NCBI GenBank assembly: GCA_016708105.1
Contig: JADJGJ010000001.1
Span: forward strand, 2,418,001-2,482,000
Length of the DNA stretch: 64,000 nt
DNA from: Crocinitomicaceae bacterium
GTDB taxonomy: Bacteria; Bacteroidota; Bacteroidia; Flavobacteriales_D; Crocinitomicaceae
Direction of reading: 5' to 3'
Numbering within the stretch: the stretch's first letter is position 1; each line of letters starts with the position of its first letter. The position numbers and the translations under genes were made by a program. The notes beneath the pieces are model-generated. The model was not told the origin of the DNA. It ran no database searches and saw nothing but the letters and a program-made list of their open reading frames with translations. Positions 8,631 to 16,664 of the stretch are shown in pieces.

Positions 8631-8798
8631 ACCATTAGTTAAAAGAGCTAACATCTCACCCCCCTGTGCTTGCAGATTTAAAATAAATGTATTCTTATCC
8701 CCCCCCCTTTTTTAGCATTCCAACCCTCCCCTAATTTCTTAATAAAAGAAAAGCAACGTAAAATAGAAACTTGCGTCTCTGAAAAAAAATAATCATTC

Positions 8799-10028
8799 AT
8801 GCTACGCACATTTTTATCACTGAGTCTTTTTGTTTCAATTGCGGCATCAGCCCAAATCACAAAAAAAGTTTGCTTTATTGGCAATAGTTATACTGCCACC
8901 AATGATTTGCCATCCATGGTTTCAAGTTTAGCTAACGCTGACGGAAACACCTTGGTAAAAGATGAGAATGCACCGGGTGGATACACCTTTGAATTGCATA
9001 GTACCAACGCTACTTCTCTCTCAAAAATTTCATCCAATACTTGGGATTATGTTGTGTTGCAAGAACAGAGTCAGCTCCCGTCATTTCCTTGGACACAAGT
9101 GACAACTGATGTTCTGCCTTTTGCTACAATTCTTTGTGATTCTATACGCAGCGCTAACCCTTGCGCCATTCCGCTGTTCTTTGATACCTGGGGTCGCCAG
9201 TTTGGTGACGATCAATGGGATTCCATTGACACGTTTACTGAAATGAATCAACGTCTCTATAACGCATACGAATACATGGCTGATGATAACAGCGGTATGC
9301 TTGCGCCTATAGGTATTGCGTTTGAACATATCAATAATGATATTGCGGCTGTGGTGCCATTTGCAAGTTTATATTCCGGTGATGGCAGCCACCCTTCTAC
9401 CTATGGAACCTATTTAGCTGCTTGCATTTTTTATGAAACTATTTTTGGTGTTGACCCCAATGGCAATACCTATTATCCGGTAAGTATCACCGGTACACAA
9501 GCAGCCTATTTGCAAAGTGTAGCTCACCATGTTTTACATGATGTTGACTCCATTTCTCTTGATTTTACCCAACCTCTTGCTGATTTTGATTACACCCTTT
9601 CAGGCACTGAAATAAATTTCACCAATTTGAGCGAGCATGCCATGGAATATGCGTGGGATTTTGGTGATGGTAATAATTCCTCTCTTGAAAATCCGGTTCA
9701 TGATTTTGGTGCATACGGAACTTATACTGTAACGCTGATAGCAACGTACTGTGATCGCGCTGACACCACTGAAATTATGATCACTTTAGACCATCTGCAA
9801 TTGAACGAAGAACAACAGCAATTTCAGGTATATCCTAATCCGGCGAATAGTAATGGATTTAATTTGAGTGGATATTTGGCAAATGAACCGGTTGAAATTT
9901 TCTCAACGGATGGGCGCAAAGTAAAAACGATATTACCTGAAGAAACTACATACCCAATTATTTTACCTGCCGGAACCTATATTCTGAAAACAAAAACGAG
10001 CAGTGTGGTACTGCTCGTCTTGGAATGA
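8799..10028 (+). CDS. SGNH hydrolase-like (DUF4886-type) protein with PKD domain and T9SS sorting domain
   Basis: A 409-residue secreted protein. The signal peptide ends near residue 19 (ASAQ). Residues ~22-245 form an SGNH/GDSL-like hydrolase domain: block I VCFIGNSYTATND, then VVLQEQSQLP, and the catalytic Asp/His pair in GDGSHPSTYGTYLA. A PKD domain follows (YAWDFGDGNNSS ... YTVTLIATY, residues ~260-330). The C-terminal ~75 residues (FQVYPNPANSNGF ... PAGTYILKTK) are a T9SS type A sorting domain. The enzyme is presumably displayed on the surface and acts on ester or acetyl groups of a glycan or lipid; the substrate is unknown. Its last codons contain a hairpin serving the convergent operon. 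Confidence 0.87.
   Translation: MLRTFLSLSLFVSIAASAQITKKVCFIGNSYTATNDLPSMVSSLANADGNTLVKDENAPGGYTFELHSTNATSLSKISSNTWDYVVLQEQSQLPSFPWTQVTTDVLPFATILCDSIRSANPCAIPLFFDTWGRQFGDDQWDSIDTFTEMNQRLYNAYEYMADDNSGMLAPIGIAFEHINNDIAAVVPFASLYSGDGSHPSTYGTYLAACIFYETIFGVDPNGNTYYPVSITGTQAAYLQSVAHHVLHDVDSISLDFTQPLADFDYTLSGTEINFTNLSEHAMEYAWDFGDGNNSSLENPVHDFGAYGTYTVTLIATYCDRADTTEIMITLDHLQLNEEQQQFQVYPNPANSNGFNLSGYLANEPVEIFSTDGRKVKTILPEETTYPIILPAGTYILKTKTSSVVLLVLE
9986..10018 (-). terminator. Rho-independent terminator for the DUF4956/VTC operon, embedded in the convergent gene
   Basis: A perfect 8-bp stem (ACGAGCAG 9996-10003 with CTGCTCGT 10011-10018, 7-base loop). On the minus strand the stem is followed by a T-rich tract (9995-9986). 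It lies 22 bp past the stop of the minus-strand DUF4956 gene, inside the last codons of the plus-strand SGNH/T9SS gene. Confidence 0.75.
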
Positions 10029-10039
10029 TAGTTTATTTT

Positions 10040-10693
10040 CTAATCTTCATGATCAGTTGAAAATGCCTCTGTTTGCTCATGCGGCATATAGTAAATTTTA
10101 ACTTGAGCAGTATCTTTCAGAAAATCAATTTTACCTATTTCTGCACGTTTGATTTTTAGTCCGGTGCGTGCTTGAAGATCATCCAACAAGGCTTGATAAT
10201 TTTCAGGTTTGATGTTTTCAATTTTTTCATACACGATAGATTTTACCGCCTCTTGTCTCATCAACCACCAATATTCTAAACCAAGCACCACCAGGGTAAC
10301 TGAGATGTTGATAAATAACAATTCACCTAAACTGATTTGTTTACCGGCCAGCGCATTGATTACAGATAATCCGATAGCAATAAAAAGATACGACATTTCA
10401 CGGATGCGCACCGTGTCTGTGCGGTATCGTATTATACCAAAAATTGCAAAAAGCCCTAAGCCCATTCCGGTATTGATCTCCAATTTCTTCAACGCAAAAC
10501 AAATCATGAATGAAACGATGGAGATAGAATAGTAGGTAAACAGATAATCTTTATTTGATGTTTTGCGGTAATAAATATAACGGATGAGGATGGTGATGAA
10601 CAAGAAGTTGATACCGAATCTGAAAAGTAATTTCAGCATATCTTCTGAATCAAATAATACATCAAATAAATCGCCCGAGGTTTTTGGTTCCAT
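10040..10693 (-). CDS. DUF4956 domain-containing membrane protein
   Basis: A 217-residue protein with four to five transmembrane helices in the first ~140 residues and a cytoplasmic C-terminal ~75 residues. The central LGLFAIFGIIRYRTDTVRIREMSYLFIA region, described here in part by its IIRYRTD and IREMSYLF words, is the DUF4956 hallmark. The gene lies 3 bp after a VTC-domain gene, the usual partner of this family. The pairing suggests a role in polyphosphate or other polyanion handling at the membrane, but no function is proven. It ends at a terminator at 9986-10018. Confidence 0.88.
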   Translation of the reverse strand: MEPKTSGDLFDVLFDSEDMLKLLFRFGINFLFITILIRYIYYRKTSNKDYLFTYYSISIVSFMICFALKKLEINTGMGLGLFAIFGIIRYRTDTVRIREMSYLFIAIGLSVINALAGKQISLGELLFINISVTLVVLGLEYWWLMRQEAVKSIVYEKIENIKPENYQALLDDLQARTGLKIKRAEIGKIDFLKDTAQVKIYYMPHEQTEAFSTDHED

Positions 10694-10696
10694 AGT

Positions 10697-11452
10697 TTAT
10701 TGGAGTTTGTCAATTAGTAGAAGTTTATCTTTAAAATTATTCGCCTTTAGTTGAGGGTTGAGCGTAATACCGCCTACGCAATATTTACTCATGCTGTTTG
10801 GTCTCACGCCGTTATTTTTCATCAGGGTGTAGAACAAACTATTTCTATTTACATTCTCTTGCTTCAATTCGGCCACCACAATATTATCAAATACACGTTT
10901 ATTATCTTTCCATTCAAAAGTAAGATTCAAATCAAGTGTCAATCGCTCAATTTCTTTTGTATTCACTAAGGTGATACGTTGAAAAGAGTTCCATAGTTTC
11001 GGTACCAGACTCACTTCACGTCCAATGACCTTATTGATGTATGCAATAGAATTTTCTGAGAGTTCAAGTTCAAAATCTTTCACCTTAGTTCTTCTCTTAT
11101 CAGTTCGTCCTTTGAATTTATTTTTTATTTCAAGATAAAAAAGATTGGACTCAACATAATTTCTGATGCGCACTTTAAATCGGTTGCCTCGTCCATTGTG
11201 ATGATCCAGAAAAAGTTGGAATCTCTCAGTATCATAATATAAGGTACGATAACTGGATAATTTTTTTCCTTCAATTTCTAAAACCCGATATGAATCTGCC
11301 AGTTGAGGTAAGATAGAATTAAAAAAGGAGCGACTCAACACAAATTTTGTATCGGTCCGGTTCATGAGTTTAACTGCATCCATTTCTTTGAGAGAAATAG
11401 GTTGAAAACCTTGCAGAATGGCTTCTTCATTGTATTTAGCTGGATTACTCAC
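10697..11452 (-). CDS. VTC-domain polyphosphate polymerase-like protein
   Basis: A 251-residue protein of the VTC/CYTH-like tunnel fold. Visible elements are the N-terminal NRTDTKFVLS, the tyrosine-containing TLYYDTERFQLFLDH, the basic strand RFKVRIRNY, and LEIKNKFKGRTDKRR with its E-x-K pair. These form the basic tunnel and metal site in VTC4-type enzymes that build polyphosphate from ATP. The start is GTG at 11452. It is the first gene of a two-gene operon with DUF4956, divergent from cdd. Enzymatic activity in bacterial members is inferred rather than certain. Confidence 0.87.
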   Translation of the reverse strand: MSNPAKYNEEAILQGFQPISLKEMDAVKLMNRTDTKFVLSRSFFNSILPQLADSYRVLEIEGKKLSSYRTLYYDTERFQLFLDHHNGRGNRFKVRIRNYVESNLFYLEIKNKFKGRTDKRRTKVKDFELELSENSIAYINKVIGREVSLVPKLWNSFQRITLVNTKEIERLTLDLNLTFEWKDNKRVFDNIVVAELKQENVNRNSLFYTLMKNNGVRPNSMSKYCVGGITLNPQLKANNFKDKLLLIDKLQ

Positions 11453-11544
11453 AGATTAACAAATGTAAAAGAAAAATCGGTCATAACATCAATCTTTCTA
11501 TTCTACGGCAACAAATTAAAGAGGTTCATCGTAGAAGCATCTGC

Positions 11545-12027
11545 ATGAAAACTGAAAAGCAAATTCACATTTCGTATAAAATTTCAGATACCCCTAAAGA
11601 TTTTTCTGAAGATCAACAAGCAATTATTCAGCTTGCAAAGGACATGGCCGCCAATGCGTATGCGCCTTATTCTAACTTTCATGTTACAGCTATCGCATTA
11701 CTAAAAAGTGGCAAAGTAGTGAAAGGCACTAATGTTGAGAATGCATCTTACCCTGTTGGAATATGTGCTGAGCGCAATGTACTGTCACATTGCATTTCAA
11801 ATTATCCTGAAGACAAGATAACCTGCTTAGCTATTTATGCTGATCAGGATTTGGGGCAACCGGTTCCTCCGTGCGGCCTTTGCAGACAAACATTGCTTGA
11901 GGCTGAACAGAGACAAAAAAATCCAATTGAATTATTACTCATTGCAAAAAACGGAACCATTTTTCAAATTAATTCTTGCGCTGATTTATTGCCTCTGAAT
12001 TTTAACTCAGGCTTTTTGAAAAAGTAA
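11545..12027 (+). CDS. cdd: Cytidine deaminase
   Basis: A 160-residue zinc-dependent deaminase converting (deoxy)cytidine to (deoxy)uridine for pyrimidine salvage. The zinc and catalytic motifs are both present: CAER near residues 74-77 (Cys ligand and catalytic Glu) and PCGLCRQ near 109-115 (two Cys ligands). YAPYSNFHVTA and GTNVENASYPVG are family signatures for substrate binding. The length is slightly above the ~130-residue minimum because of an N-terminal extension of about 20 residues. It is a single gene, divergent from the VTC operon and convergent with DUF4919. Confidence 0.95.
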   Translation: MKTEKQIHISYKISDTPKDFSEDQQAIIQLAKDMAANAYAPYSNFHVTAIALLKSGKVVKGTNVENASYPVGICAERNVLSHCISNYPEDKITCLAIYADQDLGQPVPPCGLCRQTLLEAEQRQKNPIELLLIAKNGTIFQINSCADLLPLNFNSGFLKK

Positions 12028-12042
12028 ATACAAGGAAGGGTA

Positions 12043-12780
12043 CTATTCATCATCATCATCCGAATCATTATCCGGATCAGGCAAATCAGTATCTTTAAAA
12101 GATTTAGACAAACTCATCAAAGGCATTTGCACGTTAAAATATAATTCGCGGATAGGTTTTTTCCTGAATTTTCTCTGTCCACGTTTTACAAAAATCAACA
12201 AATCACATCCATTCATTAGTTCTTGCTGTTTCACATTTAAGCCCAAGTCACCTACAATCCGATACTCATCATCAACACTGATAACCACGTAGGCAGATTC
12301 CTGCGTTAAGCCATCACCACTGGCGTAAATCACATCTAAAAAGGCAAAATAATGTCTGCCATATAATTTAGCAGATGCAGTATCACCTGACTCTAAATAG
12401 GCCAAAATCAACTTCAAGGTCACTTCAATGTCTACCGGATTTTCTTGCAGAACTGCCTTGCCCTTCACAATGGCTGAATCATACTGCCCAACTTCATACG
12501 TATCTAAAAAATCTTTTTTGGCATGGCTATTTCCGTACGGATGATAAAAATCTTGAAACACACAACCATAATACAAATGTTTGTAATGCTTGTACACCAA
12601 GGTGGTATCATGATTTATAACACGTTGTTGCAGGGATGGATAATAATATTCAGACGTTGGATTTTCAATATTTTGTTTGATTTCTGTAAAATTAATTCTG
12701 CCGATATGCTGAGCCCGCAGCAAGCCGTCAAAAATCAGGCAAAACAAAGCAATAACAAGATATTTCAATGCGGTTAACAT
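12043..12780 (-). CDS. DUF4919 domain-containing protein
   Basis: A 245-residue protein with a signal peptide (hydrophobic residues ~5-20, cleavage probably after LRA). The middle (YYPSLQQRVINHDTTLVYKH, YLYYGCVFQ-like segment, ALESGD-type helical pair) matches the Bacteroidota DUF4919 family, a helical periplasmic domain of unknown role. The last ~15 residues are an acidic Asp-rich tail. It is monocistronic and convergent with cdd, 15 bp apart. Function unknown. Confidence 0.8.
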   Translation of the reverse strand: MLTALKYLVIALFCLIFDGLLRAQHIGRINFTEIKQNIENPTSEYYYPSLQQRVINHDTTLVYKHYKHLYYGCVFQDFYHPYGNSHAKKDFLDTYEVGQYDSAIVKGKAVLQENPVDIEVTLKLILAYLESGDTASAKLYGRHYFAFLDVIYASGDGLTQESAYVVISVDDEYRIVGDLGLNVKQQELMNGCDLLIFVKRGQRKFRKKPIRELYFNVQMPLMSLSKSFKDTDLPDPDNDSDDDDE

Positions 12781-12920
12781 GGGTACAATATAATGACTTT
12801 GGCAATCAAAGGTTACGCCAAAAAATAAAAACTATCTCAAATGTTTGTTTTACAAGTGAAACAAGGTGAGGTAGAATACGTAGAAAGCAGTTCAGTACAA
12901 CAACTGACAAAATATTGAAT

Positions 12921-12928
12921 TATATTTG
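12921..12928 (+). promoter_or_regulatory. pdhA promoter -7 box
   Basis: TATATTTG matches TAnnTTTG exactly and lies 27 bp upstream of the pdhA ATG at 12956. No clear -33 TTTG is seen at the usual distance. The TTG inside this box is an in-frame alternative start, rejected on this basis. Confidence 0.6.
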
Positions 12929-12955
12929 TACGTCTTAGAGACAGCTAAAGGAATT

Positions 12956-14005
12956 ATGGCAACTAAAACAGCAGACAAGACAGGGAAAACTGCCCGTAAA
13001 AGCGGAGCAACCAAGTTTTCAAAAGAGACTTATGTAAAGTGGTATCGTGACATGCAACTCATTCGCAAGTTTGAAGAGCGCTGCTCACAACTTTATATTC
13101 AGCAAAAATTTGGTGGATTCCTGCACTTATACATCGGGCAAGAGGCAGTAGCAGTAGGAACAGCCTCTGCATGTAAAACGGGAGATAAACACATAACCGC
13201 TTATCGTGATCATGGGCATCCAATTGCCTTAGGTACTGATCCACGCGTATTAGCGGCAGAACTTTACGGAAAAATTACCGGCTGCTCTAAAGGAAAAGGC
13301 GGATCCATGCACTTCTTTGACGTGTCTAAAGGATTTTACGGAGGACATGGAATTGTTGGGGCTCAAATACCTATGGGTGCCGGAATTGCCTTTGCAGAAA
13401 AATATAACGGAACACAAAATGTATGCTTCTGTTCATTTGGTGATGGCGCGGCAAGACAAGGTGCTTTGCATGAAACTTTCAACATGGCCATGCTCTGGAA
13501 ACTGCCTGTAATTTTTATCATTGAAAATAATAATTACGCTATGGGCACAGCCGTGGAACGCACCACAAATGTGCTAGACATGTCTAAAATTGGTTTGTCT
13601 TACGAAATGCCTTCATTTGCTGTTGATGGCATGAGACCAGAAGCCGTACATGAAGCAATTGAATTGGCGGCAGAACGCGCCCGCAGAGGTGATGGCCCTA
13701 CGCTACTTGACATTCGCACATACCGCTACAAAGGACATTCCATGTCTGATCCTCAAAAATATCGCTCAAAAGAAGAAGTGGCAGAATGGCAAGAACAAGA
13801 TCCGATTGAACATTGTTTGCGCATTATTCGTGAAAATAATTTTCTCACAGAAAAAGAAATTGAAGACATTGATGCTTGGGTAAAAAATGAAGTTGATGAC
13901 TCAATTCGTTTTGCTGAAGAATCACCTCTACCACCGGCAGAAGAATTATACAAAGATGTCTATAAACAGGATGATTATCCTTACGTAAAAGAATATTTAG
14001 CTTAA
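12956..14005 (+). CDS. pdhA: Pyruvate dehydrogenase E1 component subunit alpha
   Basis: A 349-residue E1-alpha subunit of the branched E1 (alpha2beta2) type. It decarboxylates pyruvate on thiamine pyrophosphate and passes the acetyl group to E2. The TPP/Mg motif GDGAARQGALHE...NN is near residues 162-190, the conserved H-x-H-like segment YRDHGHP near 85, and the phosphorylation-loop region YRYKGHSMSDP near 255. ATG 12956 gives the expected N-terminus with a Lys-rich leader of ~18 residues. pdhC follows 18 bp later. No E1-beta gene is in the window, so pdhB must lie elsewhere, a known flavobacterial arrangement. Confidence 0.95.
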   Translation: MATKTADKTGKTARKSGATKFSKETYVKWYRDMQLIRKFEERCSQLYIQQKFGGFLHLYIGQEAVAVGTASACKTGDKHITAYRDHGHPIALGTDPRVLAAELYGKITGCSKGKGGSMHFFDVSKGFYGGHGIVGAQIPMGAGIAFAEKYNGTQNVCFCSFGDGAARQGALHETFNMAMLWKLPVIFIIENNNYAMGTAVERTTNVLDMSKIGLSYEMPSFAVDGMRPEAVHEAIELAAERARRGDGPTLLDIRTYRYKGHSMSDPQKYRSKEEVAEWQEQDPIEHCLRIIRENNFLTEKEIEDIDAWVKNEVDDSIRFAEESPLPPAEELYKDVYKQDDYPYVKEYLA

Positions 14006-14023
14006 CCCTTATCCAAAAAAATT

Positions 14024-15292
14024 ATGGCTGAAATTGTTCGCATGCCAAAACTATCTGATACCATGACCGAGGGAGTTGTTGCGGCATGGCATAAAAAAAT
14101 TGGTGACCCTGTGAAGTCAGGTGAACTGCTTGCAGAAATTGAAACTGACAAAGCAACCATGGAATTTGAATCATTCTATGATGGTGTGCTGCTTCACATT
14201 GGAGTTGAAAAAGGAAAAGCCGCACCGGTAAATAGCGTGCTTGCAATAATTGGAAAAGCAGGAGAAGATTTTGCTGCACTACTTGCTTCTGCAGGTGAAT
14301 CAGAACCTATTGCCGCATCAACAAAACCAGATCCAAGTCCTGTTAAAACGGAAACTCTTACGCAAACCGTACCTGTGACAGTGACGCAACCTGTTGTCGT
14401 TAGTCAGCCGGTTAGTACAATACAATCCGGCAACGGAAGAATTTTTGCATCTCCTCTTGCAAAAAAAATTGCTGAAGAAAAAGGAATTGACCTTGCTCAA
14501 GTAAATGGAAGCGGTGAAAATAATCGCATTACAAAAAAAGATATTGAGAATTATAAACCGCAGGCCGGCGGTCATAAAAGTATTCAGCCAATTTACGCTG
14601 CTGCAACCGGAACAGAATCTTTTACAGAAGAACCTGTTTCTCAAATGCGCAAAGTGATTGCTCAACGTCTTTCAGAAAGTAAATTCAGCGCACCACATTT
14701 TTATCTTACCATGGAAATTGACATGGATAATGCAATTGCGGCGCGCAAACAAATCAATAATGATCAGGTAAAAATTTCATTTAATGACATGGTGATTAAA
14801 GCGGTTGCCATGGCTTTGAGACAAAATCCAAAAGTAAATTCATCGTGGTTGGGTGATCGTATTCGCTATAACAATCATATTCATATTGGCGTAGCAGTTG
14901 CTGTGCCTGATGGTTTGCTGGTACCTGTTGTACGATTTGCTGATAGCAAAGGACTTGCTCAAATTGGTGATGAAGTGCGTGTGTTTGCTCAAAAAGCAAA
15001 AGATAAAAAACTTCAACCGCAAGATTGGGAAGGAAACACGTTTACGATTTCCAATCTCGGTATGTTTGGCATTGAAGAATTTACTGCAATTGTAAATCCA
15101 CCGGATTCATGCATACTTGCCATTGGCGGAATCAAACAAACACCGGTTGTAAAAAACGGACAGGTTGTTGCCGGCAATGTAATGAAAGTGACCTTGTCTT
15201 GTGACCATCGCGTGGTTGATGGAGCAACGGGTTCAGCCTTTTTGCAAACTTTTAAAGAATATCTTGAATCACCCGTTAAAATGTTGGTTTAA
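14024..15292 (+). CDS. pdhC: Pyruvate dehydrogenase E2, dihydrolipoamide acetyltransferase
   Basis: A 422-residue E2 subunit. Domain order: one lipoyl domain (residues 1-~80) with the lipoyl-lysine in ETDKATMEFES near 43; a Pro/Thr/Val-rich linker (~90-135); a peripheral subunit-binding domain (~138-175, ASPLAKKIAEEKGIDL ... RITKKDIENY); and the catalytic acetyltransferase core (~195-422) with the active-site SCDHRVVDGATG near 392-403. It transfers acetyl groups to CoA in the PDH complex. It is co-transcribed with pdhA. Confidence 0.95.
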   Translation: MAEIVRMPKLSDTMTEGVVAAWHKKIGDPVKSGELLAEIETDKATMEFESFYDGVLLHIGVEKGKAAPVNSVLAIIGKAGEDFAALLASAGESEPIAASTKPDPSPVKTETLTQTVPVTVTQPVVVSQPVSTIQSGNGRIFASPLAKKIAEEKGIDLAQVNGSGENNRITKKDIENYKPQAGGHKSIQPIYAAATGTESFTEEPVSQMRKVIAQRLSESKFSAPHFYLTMEIDMDNAIAARKQINNDQVKISFNDMVIKAVAMALRQNPKVNSSWLGDRIRYNNHIHIGVAVAVPDGLLVPVVRFADSKGLAQIGDEVRVFAQKAKDKKLQPQDWEGNTFTISNLGMFGIEEFTAIVNPPDSCILAIGGIKQTPVVKNGQVVAGNVMKVTLSCDHRVVDGATGSAFLQTFKEYLESPVKMLV

Positions 15293-15380
15293 TAATCCGA
15301 ATTTTACTACAAGATTATTACCTGTCAACAATGAACACAATTCATTATCTGTGAATGTTTTTCATCATGCGTACTGACAT

Positions 15381-16475
15381 TTATTCTGTCACCATCTCTG
15401 CCATTCCTTTGGTCATATAAGTTTCAGTGCGGCCTTTGTCATTGGTAAAAATGAGATACACATCCAACTTGAGGGTGTGATTATTTTCAAGAAAACGAAT
15501 TGCTTTTTCGGTTCCCATCACCATAAAAGCAGTAGCAAGTGCATCAGCTGTACCACAATCATCAGCCACCACCGTTGCACTCAATAAGGTATGTTGAACC
15601 GGATAACCGGTGAATGGATCAATGGTGTGCGAATATTTTATACCATCTTTCTCATAGAATTTTCTGTATGATCCAGAAGTAGCTACGCTGCGATTGTTCA
15701 CCTGAATAATATCTTGAAATTCTCTGTTTTCTGCTGTGGAATTTTCAATTGGTTTATCAATGGCAACACGCCACAAAACACCATCTGAATTGAGTCCTTT
15801 CACTCTGATTTCCCCACCTATCTCTACAAAATAATTTTTTGCACCGCGCCGTTCTAGTTCTTCTGCTATCACATCAACCGCAAGACCTTGCGCTATTGCA
15901 TTAAAATCTAATTTTGCCCTGCTGTTGTGTTTTATAATTTTTGACAGCGGCAATACATTTCCGGCGGTATCATTTTTTGTCATGAACGTAAAATTCACCC
16001 CATCAGAAAAACCTACTAAGGCACGCAGTGAATCAACCGTAGCCGAATCAGGAACAAATTCAACGTTTTTCATGAATCCCCATCCGTCAACCAAAGGATA
16101 AACCGTTGGGTCAAAACTGCGTTCTGAAATTTGCCACATTTCTTTTGACAAAAGATAACACCGGTTAAAGTACCCGAACGAATCAACATACGTGAATTCA
16201 CCTGCAGACGCTTCATTGAGTTGTGTCAAAACAGAATTAGGAATATAGGCACTTAATGCAAGATCAAACTGATGCAGTATTTCCTCAATTTCAGCAGTTG
16301 TAATGTCAATTTTATCATTGCAGATGACAGAAAAAGTGGTGCCCTGCGTATTGCCATAGAACTCTAAACGCTGTGTGCTATCTTGCCCGCTGGATGTATT
16401 TTTTTGTTCCGCCTGATTTCCGGAACATGACCAGGCCAACAAACCAACAATAAAGTATAAAGAAAAATATTTCAT
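15381..16475 (-). CDS. apbE: FAD:protein FMN transferase (ApbE family lipoprotein)
   Basis: A 364-residue protein. ATG at 16475 begins a lipoprotein signal (hydrophobic run, then LLAWSCSG lipobox, Cys ~18), placing it in the periplasm on a lipid anchor. ApbE features: an N-terminal YGNTQGTTFSVI strand, an ALSAYIPNSVLTQLN segment, DFNAIAQGLAVDVIAEEL (flavin-binding region), GGEIRVKG and the C-terminal SHTIDPFTGYP plus DALATAFMVMG. ApbE enzymes attach FMN covalently to threonines of Nqr/Rnf-type proteins. The open frame extends upstream to 16637, but that part is translated intergenic repeat. The usual target genes are not in the window. Confidence 0.92.
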   Translation of the reverse strand: MKYFSLYFIVGLLAWSCSGNQAEQKNTSSGQDSTQRLEFYGNTQGTTFSVICNDKIDITTAEIEEILHQFDLALSAYIPNSVLTQLNEASAGEFTYVDSFGYFNRCYLLSKEMWQISERSFDPTVYPLVDGWGFMKNVEFVPDSATVDSLRALVGFSDGVNFTFMTKNDTAGNVLPLSKIIKHNSRAKLDFNAIAQGLAVDVIAEELERRGAKNYFVEIGGEIRVKGLNSDGVLWRVAIDKPIENSTAENREFQDIIQVNNRSVATSGSYRKFYEKDGIKYSHTIDPFTGYPVQHTLLSATVVADDCGTADALATAFMVMGTEKAIRFLENNHTLKLDVYLIFTNDKGRTETYMTKGMAEMVTE

Positions 16476-16533
16476 GGTATAACATCTGACCGCGTAAAAA
16501 ACTGCGGCAGGCAGCAAAGTTACAAGGAATTTG

Positions 16534-16647
16534 CCAAACGACAATTCCGCCGGCGCGAGCATCTTGCTTGTACTTTTTACCAACCATCCTGCTGGCGCGA
16601 GAATTCTACGATACCAAAGACCCGCTGGCGCGAGCATCTTGCTCGTG
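16534..16647. repeat. Three copies of a GGCGCGAG-(n)-TGCTCG hairpin element
   Basis: Copies of a CTGGCGCGAG core (first copy CCGGCGCGAG) occur near 16540, 16592 and 16623. Two of them carry the full hairpin-forming GAGCATCTTGCT(C/T)G. They separate the TPR gene from apbE on the same strand. In the minus strand they read through as a spurious LAPAG-type peptide repeat. They are probably an intergenic REP-like family with RNA hairpin potential between two genes of one transcript. Confidence 0.75.
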
Positions 16648-16664
16648 CCTTACAACCAAGGCAA

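Noticed and set aside
12926..12955. TTG start for pdhA
   Set aside because: The TTG is part of the exact TATATTTG -7 box; ATG 12956 is downstream of the expected transcription start.
16476..16637. 54-residue N-terminal extension of ApbE
   Set aside because: It is translated intergenic repeat (LAPAG-type words). The real start at 16475 begins a clear lipoprotein signal.
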